Shown here: positions 8,109 to 17,921 of the stretch, one piece after another
Numbering within the stretch: position 1 is the stretch's first letter
How the letters are laid out: each line of letters opens with the position of its first letter
Source: UBA1275 sp002323515
GTDB lineage: Bacteria; Bacteroidota; Rhodothermia; Balneolales; Balneolaceae
Reading direction: 5' to 3'
DNA: 33,329 bases
Assembly: GCA_964007875.1 (NCBI GenBank)
Contig: CAXGAH010000024.1
Location: 1-33,329 of the forward strand
Translations under genes and position numbers: made by a program
The notes under the pieces: generated by a model
What the model was told of the DNA's origin: nothing
Databases searched by the model: none
What the model saw: the letters and a program-made list of their open reading frames with translations, nothing else

Positions 8109-8708
8109 TTGAATAAACTGGTAATTTTTGCCTCAGGATCAGGCTCCAACTTCCTGTCAATTATTAATCACATAACAAACGGCCATCTAAACGCCAAAAT
8201 TGTCGGGTTAATCACGAACAAAGCTGAAATTGGGGCTATAGATATTGCACGGCAATATGGAATCCCCCACTGTATACTATCTTCAGCCCAATTCACAAAT
8301 AATAAGACGTACGAATCAGCCCTTTTAAATCAATGTGTACAATGGAATCCAAGTTTGATAATTTGCGCTGGCTACCTAAGGAAAATTCCGGCAAACCTTA
8401 TCCTTGCATATCCCAATAGAATTATTAACATACACCCTTCTTTACTTCCAAAATTTGGTGGACATGGTTTTTATGGCTTACATGTTCATAAGAGTGTACT
8501 AAAAAGTAAAGAAACACATACGGGATGCACCATCCATATTGTATCAACAGAATATGACCAAGGCCCTATAATAGCTCAAGAACGTTTATCGGTTGACCCA
8601 TTAGAATCTGCAGAGCTTCTTGCTAAGCGAGTCTTAAAGCTTGAACATCAATTATATCCAAGAACTATAGCATCCTATTTAAAACAAATGGATAATACTA
8701 CTGAATAG
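8109..8708 (+). CDS. purN: Phosphoribosylglycinamide formyltransferase PurN
   Basis: PurN transfers a formyl group from 10-formyl-tetrahydrofolate to GAR in de novo purine synthesis. The 199-residue product carries the N-terminal FASGSGSNF loop that binds the substrate phosphate, and the catalytic triad Asn107/His109 (INIHPSLLP) and Asp150 (EYDQGPI). The start is a TTG at 8109: an in-frame TGA occupies 8100-8102 and no ATG or GTG lies between it and the conserved start region, so TTG is effectively forced. purH follows after 62 bases, giving a purN-purH pair. Confidence 0.96.
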   Translation: MNKLVIFASGSGSNFLSIINHITNGHLNAKIVGLITNKAEIGAIDIARQYGIPHCILSSAQFTNNKTYESALLNQCVQWNPSLIICAGYLRKIPANLILAYPNRIINIHPSLLPKFGGHGFYGLHVHKSVLKSKETHTGCTIHIVSTEYDQGPIIAQERLSVDPLESAELLAKRVLKLEHQLYPRTIASYLKQMDNTTE

Positions 8709-8770
8709 GATTCCCGCGAGATACGTTACAAAATAACTTGACTCACTGATCACACCATTATTAATTAGTT

Positions 8771-10399
8771 ATGTCCCTCAAACCATTAGAGCAACTGCCA
8801 ACAACCCCTCTTACCATTAAACGAGCATTATTGTCGGTTTCCGACAAAACAGATATACTTCATTTGGCAAAGTCTCTACATGCTGCTAATGTTACCCTTT
8901 TATCTACCGGTGGCACCTATAAAACATTACAAAACGCAGGCATTCCGGTAACTGAAATAGCCAGCCTTACTGGCTTTCCTGAATGCCTTGATGGGCGAGT
9001 CAAAACACTTCATCCCATGATTCATGGAGGCATTCTTGCTCGAACCTCCTATGAACCTGACAATACCGAATTAAAACAACTTCAAGTTGAACCGATCCAG
9101 CTAGTAGTTGTGAATCTATATCCATTCTCCAGCGTTGTATCAAAAAGCAATGTAACGATTGAGGAAGCTACAGAATACATAGACATAGGGGGACCAACCA
9201 TGGTGCGAGCAGCTGCGAAAAACTTTGCTCACGTTACTATTTTAAATAGTCCAGCTCAGTATTCTAGCTTTTTATCTGAATTTAATTCAGATTATGCGAT
9301 TTCATATCAAACTAGATTACGTTTAGCAAAAGAGGCCTTCAACCATACCTATAAATATGAACAAACTATTTCCAATTATTTTGATACCATCCTTCATGGC
9401 GAAACTAATGAACCCTTAAAGGGTGAAGCTACTGACTCAAATAAGACACATAAAACAGTAAAAAATTATTTTCATGTAAATGCGCCGCTACATAATAGCC
9501 TACGATATGGAGAAAATCCACATCAAGAGGCCTCTATTCATGGCGAACCTGACAAATTCATTGATTGTTTTCACGGAAAAGAACTCAGCTATAACAACTA
9601 TTTAGATATTGATTCAGCATTACGATTATACCAAGATTTCCGTGATACTGATCCAACCTGTGCCATTTTCAAACACACCATACCATGCGGAGTAGCAAGT
9701 GGATCCACTTTAAAAGAGGCTTACTTGAAAGCTTTTTCTACCGACAAAGTTTCTCCTTTTGGAGGAATAGTACTTTGCAATACCCTCTTAGATCTAGATA
9801 CGGCAACAGCCATCGATTCTATTTTTACTGAAATAATTGTTGCACCCGAATATTCAGATGAGGCCTTATCCTTGTTGACTCAAAAGAAAAATCGGCGGTT
9901 AATCCGACTATTAACCAAACAGGATATCTCCTATCAAAAACAATTTCGATCCATATTTGGTGGTACATTAGTTCAAGACCAAGACAACAAAGGCGTTGAT
10001 GAGGCATCATTCAAGGTGGTCACAAAAAGACAACCTAGTCAGAAAGAAATGCAGGATATGCTATTTGCATGGAAAATTGTACGACATGTAAAATCCAATG
10101 CCATTGTGTTTGCAAAAGATGAGCAAACCCTTGGAATAGGATCGGGCCAAACCTCACGGGTAGACTCTTCTGAAATAGCTGTTTCAAAAGCGGTAAAAGA
10201 GCAGCTTAGTCTAGAAGGATCAGCTATAGCGTCAGATGCTTTCTTCCCTTTTTCTGACGGAGTCGAGGCAGCTGCACATGCTGGTGCTACTGCGGTAATT
10301 CAGCCAGGTGGTAGTGTACGAGATCAAGAAGTGATAGACAAAGCCGATGAACTTGAATTAGCCATGGTATTCACCTTTACCCGTCATTTTAAACATTAA
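8771..10399 (+). CDS. purH: Bifunctional AICAR formyltransferase/IMP cyclohydrolase PurH
   Basis: PurH performs the last two steps of IMP synthesis. The 542-residue protein has an N-terminal MGS-like IMP cyclohydrolase domain (SVSDKTDI, LLSTGGTYK, CLDGRVKTLHPMIHGG, YIDIGGPTMVRAAAKN) and a C-terminal AICAR transformylase domain (LRYGENPHQEA, FKHTIPCGVASG, SPFGGIV, VKSNAIVF, GSGQTSRVDS, DAFFPFSDGVE). It is slightly longer than the common 510-530 residues because of a short N-terminal extension and a linker of about 20 residues near residue 220. It lies 92 bases before mreB, so it probably ends the purine pair. Confidence 0.97.
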   Translation: MSLKPLEQLPTTPLTIKRALLSVSDKTDILHLAKSLHAANVTLLSTGGTYKTLQNAGIPVTEIASLTGFPECLDGRVKTLHPMIHGGILARTSYEPDNTELKQLQVEPIQLVVVNLYPFSSVVSKSNVTIEEATEYIDIGGPTMVRAAAKNFAHVTILNSPAQYSSFLSEFNSDYAISYQTRLRLAKEAFNHTYKYEQTISNYFDTILHGETNEPLKGEATDSNKTHKTVKNYFHVNAPLHNSLRYGENPHQEASIHGEPDKFIDCFHGKELSYNNYLDIDSALRLYQDFRDTDPTCAIFKHTIPCGVASGSTLKEAYLKAFSTDKVSPFGGIVLCNTLLDLDTATAIDSIFTEIIVAPEYSDEALSLLTQKKNRRLIRLLTKQDISYQKQFRSIFGGTLVQDQDNKGVDEASFKVVTKRQPSQKEMQDMLFAWKIVRHVKSNAIVFAKDEQTLGIGSGQTSRVDSSEIAVSKAVKEQLSLEGSAIASDAFFPFSDGVEAAAHAGATAVIQPGGSVRDQEVIDKADELELAMVFTFTRHFKH

Positions 10400-10491
10400 A
10401 ATAAATGGCCAAATTAACAGAAAAAAGTTTCAATATTGCCCAAAATGCGTGATATTCCAATTATTGAACATCTACATTTTTTGCGAATATA

Positions 10492-11556
10492 ATGAATGAA
10501 TCAATTACCGAAAAAAAAGAAAGAAACAATACCAAACAAGGAAAAAAAGGTTTTCTTGATTTTTTATATACCGATATAGCTATTGACCTAGGCACTGCGA
10601 ATACACTCATTTATTCGCGCAACGAAGGCATTGTTTTAAATGAACCCAGTATTGTTGCCTTAAATCAACAAAATATCCCTGTAGCAACCGGTCACGAAGC
10701 TCGCTTAATGCACGAGCGGACTCATAAGAAAATACGAACGATAAGACCACTTAGAGATGGAGTAATTGCGGACTTCGAAGTAGCCGAGCAAATGATTCGT
10801 GGTATGATCAAAAAGGTGAAGATGAAGTGGTATTCAACAACTCGTCAAATGGTTATCTGTGTTCCAAGTGGAATTACCGAAGTAGAACGACGTGCTGTCC
10901 GCGACAGTGCTGAACACGCAGGTGCAAAGGAAGTCTATTTGGTTGATGAACCCATGGCTGCTGCTATAGGAATTGGTCTTGATGTACACGAGCCCGTAGG
11001 AAATATGATTGTGGATATTGGAGGTGGTACTACTGAGATTGCAGTTATTTCTCTATCTGGAATAGTGTACGCCCAATCAGTTCGATTAGGTGGTGATGAA
11101 CTTAATGATGACATTATCAATTATTTTCGTAGAAATCACAACTTACTCATTGGTGAGAGAACAGCAGAAAAAATTAAATGCGAAATAGGTTCTGCTGCCC
11201 CCCTCGATGAGGAACTTGAAATGATTACCAAAGGGCGCGATTTAGTAAATGGAGTTCCTAGAACACGCCATATCACATCTAAAGATGCTAGAGAGGCAAT
11301 GTCCGAATCCATTAATACTATCGTGGAAGCGGTAACCAAGTCGCTTGAACAAACCCCACCTGAGCTATCTGCTGATATTTTGGATCGTGGCATTATGCTA
11401 ACGGGCGGTGGTGCCTTATTGAAAAATCTGGACAAACTGATTATGGAGACTACTGACTTACCCGTGCATATAGCCGAGGATCCATTAACCGCAGTAGTAA
11501 GAGGTACTGGCTTAATACTAGAAAATCTGGATTATTATAGACCCGCCATCTCTTAA
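10492..11556 (+). CDS. mreB: Rod shape-determining actin homologue MreB
   Basis: MreB polymerises on the inner membrane and guides the elongasome. The 354-residue protein shows the actin-fold signatures: phosphate-1 DLGTANTLIY, VCVPSG, a DEPMAAAIG segment, phosphate-2 VDIGGGTTEIAVI, GGDELNDDI and C-terminal LTGGGALL. The N terminus has a lysine-rich stretch of about 25 residues before the core (KEKKERNN-like composition), slightly longer than usual, so a start a little downstream cannot be excluded, but no better ATG precedes the core. mreC begins 12 bases downstream. Confidence 0.97.
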   Translation: MNESITEKKERNNTKQGKKGFLDFLYTDIAIDLGTANTLIYSRNEGIVLNEPSIVALNQQNIPVATGHEARLMHERTHKKIRTIRPLRDGVIADFEVAEQMIRGMIKKVKMKWYSTTRQMVICVPSGITEVERRAVRDSAEHAGAKEVYLVDEPMAAAIGIGLDVHEPVGNMIVDIGGGTTEIAVISLSGIVYAQSVRLGGDELNDDIINYFRRNHNLLIGERTAEKIKCEIGSAAPLDEELEMITKGRDLVNGVPRTRHITSKDAREAMSESINTIVEAVTKSLEQTPPELSADILDRGIMLTGGGALLKNLDKLIMETTDLPVHIAEDPLTAVVRGTGLILENLDYYRPAIS

Positions 11557-11568
11557 ACATGTTCTTCA

Positions 11569-12411
11569 ATGAGATTTTTACAGTTCGATACGGATGGTAT
11601 CTCTCATTACTTTCACACTTTCATTGTTCTGCTATTTGCACTCATTCTTGCTTTTACTCGAAGTCAGGATGGTCTAAATAGCTTACGGGCTATCACAGTT
11701 ACTGCCGCAAGTATCTTAGAAGAGCCAGTTTCAAATGTACGCGTTTACAGAAATGCGTTGAAAACTAATGCCTATCTACAACAGCAAAATATTCTGCTAC
11801 AAGACGAACTAAGCAGACTTCGAACGATAGAAAAGGAAAATCAAGAGCTCAAATCATTGCTCAGATTGGAAGAATCTTATAACTATCCACTACAAATAAC
11901 TCGTATTGTTACAAAGCAGTTAAATACACTAAATAATAGTTTGAGTGTGAATGTAGGTAGCAGTGAGGGTATTCAACGCGGTATGCCACTAATCAATTCC
12001 GATGGTCTTGTAGGTAAAGTAATATTAGCAGCGAGTAATTATTCACAGGTAATGCCACTATCTCATCCCCTCTTTCGAGTGAGTGCACAAATACAAGGCA
12101 GTAAAGCAAATGGAATTATTACATGGGACATATCAAGTCCTAGCTATCTTATCATGGATTTTGTTCCCAAAACAGTACCCATTGATACAGGGATGGTTAT
12201 TGAGACTTCCGGGCTAGGCAATGAATTTCCAGCTGGAATTCCTATAGGACAGGTTGTCGACTTCCGATCACAAGAAGGAACCAATACCCAACAATTAAAA
12301 ATTGAGCCATTTAGTAAACTAAATGAAGTTTCTGAAGGCTTCATAGTTCTGTTTACTTCAGATACAAGTTTAGTCCATTTGAACAATGAATTTAACCAAT
12401 TATTTGAATGA
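11569..12411 (+). CDS. mreC: Rod shape-determining protein MreC
   Basis: MreC is a bitopic elongasome scaffold that activates PBP2. The 280-residue protein has an N-terminal membrane segment (about 15-32), a coiled coil (about 65-105, rich in L, E and Q) and the beta-sheet MreC domain with conserved VNVGSSEGIQRGMPLINSDGLVGKV-type sequence and a later GLGNEFPAGIPIGQV motif. Its TGA stop overlaps the mreD ATG by four bases (ATGA), which implies translational coupling. Confidence 0.95.
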   Translation: MRFLQFDTDGISHYFHTFIVLLFALILAFTRSQDGLNSLRAITVTAASILEEPVSNVRVYRNALKTNAYLQQQNILLQDELSRLRTIEKENQELKSLLRLEESYNYPLQITRIVTKQLNTLNNSLSVNVGSSEGIQRGMPLINSDGLVGKVILAASNYSQVMPLSHPLFRVSAQIQGSKANGIITWDISSPSYLIMDFVPKTVPIDTGMVIETSGLGNEFPAGIPIGQVVDFRSQEGTNTQQLKIEPFSKLNEVSEGFIVLFTSDTSLVHLNNEFNQLFE

Positions 12412-12878
12412 ATTTCGATTGGACTAAATATCTTCTTGGTGGTCTTGTTATCATTTTTTTAGATCAGATACTCTTGCAACATCTTTCTCTTTGGGGGATA
12501 CATTTTGATGCAATACTACTCTTTTTAGTTTGGACATTACCAGATCTAAAAAGAACAGAAGCCATCTATATTTATGGATTACTCGCTTTTCTTCAAGATG
12601 CACTCTACGATTCCTGGGGGCTTATGCTTTTTAGCAAAACACTTATTATACTGATATTTCACAATTATTTGGTGAGCCGTAATCAAAGCAAGATATTTTC
12701 TTCTCAATTCGCGGTTTTTACCTTAGCCATAGCAGCGACTCATAACACTGTATACTATCTATTGTCTTTGATAACCGGAGGCTTTGCAAGTGGTTTATGG
12801 CCTTACACTGTACTTCTTTTAGGCACACTATACACGACCATCATATCTTTTACACTTCATAAATTACTTAGGTCTTAA
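12408..12878 (+). CDS. mreD: Rod shape-determining membrane protein MreD
   Basis: The product is a small polytopic inner-membrane protein of 156 residues with about five hydrophobic helices. MreD has low sequence conservation, so the call rests on size, topology (a PDLKRTEAIYIYGLLAFLQDALYDSWGL-like central region is typical of MreD) and its position between mreC and PBP2. The start overlaps the mreC stop by four bases and mrdA follows after four bases. Confidence 0.88.
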   Translation: MNFDWTKYLLGGLVIIFLDQILLQHLSLWGIHFDAILLFLVWTLPDLKRTEAIYIYGLLAFLQDALYDSWGLMLFSKTLIILIFHNYLVSRNQSKIFSSQFAVFTLAIAATHNTVYYLLSLITGGFASGLWPYTVLLLGTLYTTIISFTLHKLLRS

Positions 12879-12882
12879 GACA

Positions 12883-14721
12883 GTGAACGACATTAAAAAC
12901 CAACATAGAACCCAACTTTCACTGCGTTTTATGCAAGTATTGTTTGCTACTCTATGTTTGGTGGTGTTAGGAAGAGTTTTTTATTTGCAGGTCATAGAAT
13001 ATGAGAAATATTCAATGCAAGGTGAACGAAATTCAATTCGACAGGAAATTATCCCATCTGCCCGAGGACTAGTTTATGATAGAAAAGGTGAGCTTTTAGT
13101 TTCCAATGAGCCCATTTTTACATTAACTGTTAATCCTGCAACCTATGATACCTCTAATAATGAGCGGCTTGCTAAACTATTAAACATAGAGGTATCGCAA
13201 ATTCGAGAACAAGTGAAAACTGCCAGGCGATATTCTTGGTATAGAAGTTCGCCTCTGTTATCGGATATTGATTTTACTCAATTCGCTGTTATCCAACAAA
13301 ACTTATGGCAATTACCTGGTATTGGCCACCAACTAGAAAGTAAAAGAACCTACACTGACAAAATAAATGCCTCACACATATTTGGCTATCTTCGTGAGGC
13401 TGATACCAAAGATTTTGAAAATAATACTTCGTTATTCTTAGGGGATAAAATTGGAAAAAGTGGTCTTGAATTAATCTATGAGGAACGGCTTCGTGGTGAA
13501 TCCGGCATAGAATTTAAACGAGTCAATGCCTACGGACAGGCTTTAGGTTCATTTGTAGTGGAAAATGAAGGCACGAATCCTATTGAAGGAGCGAACATAA
13601 TTACGACTATTGATGCTGACCTACAGGCATTTGCAGAGGACTTAATGATTGACAAAACAGGGGCAATTATTGTCATGAATCCCAATACTGGAGCCATTTT
13701 GACTATGGTAAGCTCCCCTAATTATCAAGTAGATAGGCTTGCTGGACGTCTCGATAGAACCTATTGGGTTCACATAAACAGTGACTCAACCCGTCCACTC
13801 TTTAATAGGGCCGTATCTAGTAGGCAACCACCTGGTTCCACTTTTAAGCCGTTAATGGGCTTAATTGGCTTAGAAGAAGGACTTATCACACCAACAACAA
13901 ATATTCCTAATACAGGAGGTTACCAACGAGGACGATTGTATCGTGATATTGCCCCAAAAGGAGATTATAACTTAGAGAAAGCGATCACTTTTTCATCAAA
14001 CACCTATTTCTACAAGTTGATGGATGATATTGCGAGTTCCGGTAGACTGAATGTCTGGAGTGAGCGAGTTAAAGATTTTGGCTTAGGAATAAATCTTGAA
14101 ATTGATTTACCCAGTGCAACTACCGGTATTGTTCCAGACAGTGCGTTTTTGGACCGTTGGTTTGGGGTTAGAAAATGGGGTCTAGGTGATCTAATAAATC
14201 TAGGAATTGGTCAGGGAGTCATGTCCGTTTCACCACTTCAGATAGCCACGATGACAAGTGCAATAGCCAATGGAGGGTACAGAATTACCCCTTACCTTGT
14301 AGAGCAATTAGAAACCCCTTACTCAACTAATTTTCCCAATAAAAGAAATCCATCGAAGATAGATTGGGTCCAAAAAAAGCATCTAGATTTGGTGAAAAAA
14401 GGGATGCGAGGTGTGGTTCAGGAAGGAGGCGGTAGATTTCACGTAAAGAATGAATCCATAGACATTGCAGGTAAAACCGGGACAGCTCAAAATTCACATG
14501 GGTACTCACATGGTTGGTTCACTTCGTTTGCACCTTTCGACAACCCAGAAATTATCGTAACTGTTTTTTTAGAAAATGCCGGTTTTGCCTCTATTTCCGC
14601 TGCTCCAATAGCCCGACTATTACATGAATATTATTTACTAGGTACATATAATAGCTCCGTATATAATTACGTAAAGAACTGGGAACCGCGAGAAGATAAT
14701 TCTAACCAAACCGCTGAATAA
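12883..14721 (+). CDS. mrdA: Penicillin-binding protein 2 (elongasome transpeptidase)
   Basis: PBP2 cross-links peptidoglycan during lateral growth. The 612-residue class B PBP has an N-terminal membrane anchor (about 16-36), a pedestal/dimerisation domain with RGLVYDRKGELL near 61, and a transpeptidase domain. The active-site motifs are STFK (Ser319-Lys322), SSN (371-373) and KTGT (531-534), in the expected order. The start is GTG at 12883, four bases after the mreD stop; no in-frame ATG precedes the membrane helix. rodA follows after three bases, the standard PBP2-RodA pairing of transpeptidase and glycosyltransferase. Confidence 0.96.
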   Translation: MNDIKNQHRTQLSLRFMQVLFATLCLVVLGRVFYLQVIEYEKYSMQGERNSIRQEIIPSARGLVYDRKGELLVSNEPIFTLTVNPATYDTSNNERLAKLLNIEVSQIREQVKTARRYSWYRSSPLLSDIDFTQFAVIQQNLWQLPGIGHQLESKRTYTDKINASHIFGYLREADTKDFENNTSLFLGDKIGKSGLELIYEERLRGESGIEFKRVNAYGQALGSFVVENEGTNPIEGANIITTIDADLQAFAEDLMIDKTGAIIVMNPNTGAILTMVSSPNYQVDRLAGRLDRTYWVHINSDSTRPLFNRAVSSRQPPGSTFKPLMGLIGLEEGLITPTTNIPNTGGYQRGRLYRDIAPKGDYNLEKAITFSSNTYFYKLMDDIASSGRLNVWSERVKDFGLGINLEIDLPSATTGIVPDSAFLDRWFGVRKWGLGDLINLGIGQGVMSVSPLQIATMTSAIANGGYRITPYLVEQLETPYSTNFPNKRNPSKIDWVQKKHLDLVKKGMRGVVQEGGGRFHVKNESIDIAGKTGTAQNSHGYSHGWFTSFAPFDNPEIIVTVFLENAGFASISAAPIARLLHEYYLLGTYNSSVYNYVKNWEPREDNSNQTAE

Positions 14722-14724
14722 CCC

Positions 14725-15978
14725 ATGGCTTCTATTCAAAAAGATTTAGATTGGACAAGTATCTTACTTTGGATAGGCTTAAGTGTTATAGGGCTCATAG
14801 CTATCTATAGCGCTACTCAAGGTCCGGTTTCTGAGTTTTTACCCATATTCATTCAAAATAATTTCTGGAAGCAATTATTTTTTGTTGGAATTTCTTTGGG
14901 GCTACTCTTTGGTATACAATTCATCAATCCCACTATTTTTAAAAATTTTTCTTATGTAGCCTACGCAATATCCCTACTATTGATGGTATATACGTTATTT
15001 TTTGGACAAGAGATTAATGGTGCAAAAAGTTGGTTACGATTTGGTGGGTTTGGATTACAGTCTAGTGAGTTTATGAAAATCACTACTATATTAGCCGCAG
15101 CAAACTTTCTAACCTCAAGGCGAAATCTTGCCACAGAACAAATACGCTATGCCTTAGTTAGTTTCCTCATTATCTTTATACCAACACTTCTGGTAATTGC
15201 ACAGAACGATTTTGGTACTGCCATTATATTTTTGGCCCTGATTCCTGTAATTTTGTTTTGGTCTGGATTACCCTACGGTGTTGCCTTATTGATGGTAAGC
15301 CCAGCAATTATTCTGTATTTGAGTGTATTTAATTGGGTTTATGGCCTCATAGCTATGGGGATTATCACCACAGGCGTTCTTTTTTTGCAACGCTCAAAAT
15401 GGCTTACTATTGTATCGGTAATTATGGGTTCTGCAACGGTCATCGTGGTACAATTAGCCTTAACAAATATACTTCAACCACATCAAGTTGCTCGAGTAAT
15501 TGCTTTTACCAATCCATCCTATGATCCAACAGGTGCGGGATGGAATGTTATACAGGCTAAAACAGCTATTGGTTCTGGTGGATGGACAGGGAAAGGATTC
15601 CTTGAGGGTACTCAAACTCAACTTCGTTTTTTACCAGAACAGTGGACTGACTTTATATTTTGTGTAGTAGGAGAAGAGTTTGGTTTCTTGGGGGCTTCTA
15701 TACTCATCATAGTTTTCATGCTTTTCTTACTTCGTTTATTACAATTATCTATTAATCATAAAAATCCCTTTGCACAATTAGTCACTCTTAGTGTTGCTGC
15801 GGTCTATTTTATGCACTTCTTTATCAATGTTGGAAGCGCGACGGCACTATTACCAGTTATAGGAATACCACTACCCTTTATTAGTTACGGTGGATCTGCA
15901 TTTATTGCAAATACACTCATGCTTGCGATTTGTTTAAATATGGATTTGTATAAAAGGGAGTTCAGTATCTATAGCTAA
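14725..15978 (+). CDS. rodA: Peptidoglycan glycosyltransferase RodA (SEDS family)
   Basis: RodA polymerises lipid II into glycan strands together with PBP2. The 417-residue protein has about ten membrane helices and SEDS motifs: GAKSWLRFG (99-107), SSEFMKI, AQNDFGTA (159-166), AIGSGGWTGKG and the extracytoplasmic FLPEQWTDFIF with Asp309, and ISYGGSA near the end. It is slightly longer than many RodA proteins because of extra helical sequence at about 170-250. The context after mrdA favours RodA over FtsW. It ends the operon, facing the convergent rnhB with an 84-base spacer in which only short hairpins (for example TTCCT/AGGAA at 16046-16061) are visible. Confidence 0.95.
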   Translation: MASIQKDLDWTSILLWIGLSVIGLIAIYSATQGPVSEFLPIFIQNNFWKQLFFVGISLGLLFGIQFINPTIFKNFSYVAYAISLLLMVYTLFFGQEINGAKSWLRFGGFGLQSSEFMKITTILAAANFLTSRRNLATEQIRYALVSFLIIFIPTLLVIAQNDFGTAIIFLALIPVILFWSGLPYGVALLMVSPAIILYLSVFNWVYGLIAMGIITTGVLFLQRSKWLTIVSVIMGSATVIVVQLALTNILQPHQVARVIAFTNPSYDPTGAGWNVIQAKTAIGSGGWTGKGFLEGTQTQLRFLPEQWTDFIFCVVGEEFGFLGASILIIVFMLFLLRLLQLSINHKNPFAQLVTLSVAAVYFMHFFINVGSATALLPVIGIPLPFISYGGSAFIANTLMLAICLNMDLYKREFSIYS

Positions 15979-16062
15979 GTAGATGGATTTACACACAAGA
16001 ACCCTGTTCAGGAATTGTACGAATCAACCCGGTAATAAATATTTCTTCCTGCATTGAGGAAC

Positions 16063-16680
16063 CTATAGTTTAGATGAACGGGTCTTCGTGGTACCTAAAC
16101 TAAAACTAGTTCGATGATAATGGGTGTAGCCATATCTTTTCAAAGCTTGCCTATGTGCATTGGTCGGATATCCAACATTATTATCCCACCCGTACTCTGG
16201 AAACTCTAGGTGTAAGCTAGCCATAAGTTCATCTCGGTAAACTTTGGCAATGATAGAAGCAGCGCCTATAGAGACACTTTTACTATCTCCCTTTACAATA
16301 CATTGATGAGCTAAAAGTGTTGGAACATAACGATTGCCATCAACCAATAAATAGTCGGGATTAGCACCTGAAGACGTTACGCAGCAATTCATAGTTTCTA
16401 AACTCGCCCAAAGTATATTAAGCCGTTCTATCATAGCTAAATCACCCTCTTGAATAGTCCAGTAGAGAGCCTTTTTCTTTATCTCTTTAGATAGACGCTT
16501 ACGTTCTGATAAAGATAACTTTTTACTATCCTGAATTCCTTCAATAGGGTTGTTTGGGTCCAATATAACCCCCGCGGCCACTACAGGGCCAGCCAAACAA
16601 CCTCTACCAACTTCATCTAGACCCATAATCCGTCGAAAGCCTTCTTGCCATAATTTAAGTTCGATTTCTAGTCTACTCAT
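16063..16680 (-). CDS. rnhB: Ribonuclease HII
   Basis: RNase HII cleaves RNA in RNA-DNA hybrids and removes misincorporated ribonucleotides. The 205-residue product shows GLDEVGRGCLAGPVVAAG with catalytic Asp22 and Glu23, LLVDGN with Asp114, and KGDSKSVSIGAASIIAKVYRD with the fourth carboxylate at Asp132. The length is normal and the ATG start sits right before the first strand region. It is convergent with rodA and divergent from the VWA gene, which starts 51 bases away, so the short spacer must hold both promoters. Confidence 0.97.
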   Translation of the reverse strand: MSRLEIELKLWQEGFRRIMGLDEVGRGCLAGPVVAAGVILDPNNPIEGIQDSKKLSLSERKRLSKEIKKKALYWTIQEGDLAMIERLNILWASLETMNCCVTSSGANPDYLLVDGNRYVPTLLAHQCIVKGDSKSVSIGAASIIAKVYRDELMASLHLEFPEYGWDNNVGYPTNAHRQALKRYGYTHYHRTSFSLGTTKTRSSKL

Positions 16681-16731
16681 ATGGCCAATTAAATTGAATA
16701 TTGAGCTAGAAATATTGGTTTAATTAACAAT

Positions 16732-17880
16732 ATGAGGAACGAGTTAGAATTCATAAATGGTTGTCTATATATGAAATACAAATATACTCATTGGAAACAA
16801 GTAAAACCTATATCGGGTAAGAACCCATTTGAGACCCTTCTTGATTTATTCCAACAACTGCTAACCATTGCCAGTGGTGATGTATCACAATCACTTAAAT
16901 GGCTAACGAATTTGGATAAGGAGTATGAAATAACGGACAGCTTTGAGGAGGACTATAGCCTGGCTGATTTTATCCAAGATTTAATAGACAAGGGATATAT
17001 CGATCAGGATGATGACACCAATGCCATGGTCATAACTCCAAAGACTGAAAAAAGCCTACGAGATCGCTCATTAAATGAAATATTTAGCAGCTTACGAAAA
17101 GGAGGACAAGGTGATCATAAAACTAATTTTAACGGGACTGGCGTAGAGCGACAGTCTGAAACAAGACCTTGGAATGGTCATGAAGAACTCGTCAACTTAG
17201 ATACAACCGGTACAATGATTAATATGCTAAAGCATAGTAGTATTGATGCATTGAATTTATCGGAAGATGACCTGCAGGTATATGAAACAGATTATCATAC
17301 ACAAGTTTCCACCGTACTCTTAATTGACTTAAGTCATTCTATGATTCTATACGGTGAGGATCGAATTACACCGGCAAAAAAAGTTGCCATGGCGTTGTCT
17401 GAATTAATCATGCGTAGCTACTCAAAAGATACCTTAGACATTGTGGCTTTTGGCAATGAGGCATGGCATATTTCAGTAAAAGACCTACCCTACTTGAAAG
17501 TCGGGCCTTATCACACCAACACCAAACAGGGTTTAGAAGTAGCTCGTCATATACTGCAGCGCAAAAAGTTTGCAAATAAACAAATATTCATGATCACAGA
17601 TGGGAAGCCTTCTTGTATGCTTGAGAATGGTAAACTCTATAAAAACAGCTTTGGATTAGATAGAAAAATTGTCAATAAGGTATTAGATGAAGCAGTTAAA
17701 TGTAGAAGAGAGAAAATCACCATAACAACGTTCATGATAGCCTCAGACCCTTATTTACAGCATTTTGTACGAGAAATGACCGAAGCTAATAAAGGGAAAG
17801 CTTATTTTTCTAACTTGGACAATTTAGGTGGGTTTATTTTCGAAGACTACATTAAAAATAGAAAACGCCGAGTACATTAA
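16732..17880 (+). CDS. VWA-domain protein of unknown role
   Basis: The 382-residue cytoplasmic protein has an N-terminal region of about 190 residues with helical character and a conserved-looking LRKGGQGDHKT...ETRPWNGHE segment, followed by a von Willebrand factor A domain. The MIDAS metal site is intact: DLSHS (199-203), a Thr in YHTNTKQGL (about 262-264) and Asp290 in MITDGKP. Proteins of this layout often work with a MoxR or Mg-chelatase-like AAA ATPase, but none is adjacent here. An alternative ATG at 16771 (MKYKYTHWK) could be the true start; I keep the upstream ATG because nothing excludes it. No signal peptide or membrane helix is seen. Function unknown. Confidence 0.8.
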   Translation: MRNELEFINGCLYMKYKYTHWKQVKPISGKNPFETLLDLFQQLLTIASGDVSQSLKWLTNLDKEYEITDSFEEDYSLADFIQDLIDKGYIDQDDDTNAMVITPKTEKSLRDRSLNEIFSSLRKGGQGDHKTNFNGTGVERQSETRPWNGHEELVNLDTTGTMINMLKHSSIDALNLSEDDLQVYETDYHTQVSTVLLIDLSHSMILYGEDRITPAKKVAMALSELIMRSYSKDTLDIVAFGNEAWHISVKDLPYLKVGPYHTNTKQGLEVARHILQRKKFANKQIFMITDGKPSCMLENGKLYKNSFGLDRKIVNKVLDEAVKCRREKITITTFMIASDPYLQHFVREMTEANKGKAYFSNLDNLGGFIFEDYIKNRKRRVH

Positions 17881-17921
17881 CTGCATACCCAGCGTTTTAA
17901 AAATTTTCCCACTTAAGCTCA

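Noticed and set aside
10400..10491. Bacteroidota promoter before mreB
   Set aside because: A TACATTT element is present, but no TTG at a suitable distance was found, so it was not annotated.
11136..11435. 99-codon minus-strand open frame inside mreB
   Set aside because: It is a shadow of the mreB reading frame with no family features.
15979..16062. Strong terminator between rodA and rnhB
   Set aside because: Only short stems (TTCCT/AGGAA and CCTG/CAGG) without T-runs are visible, too weak to call.
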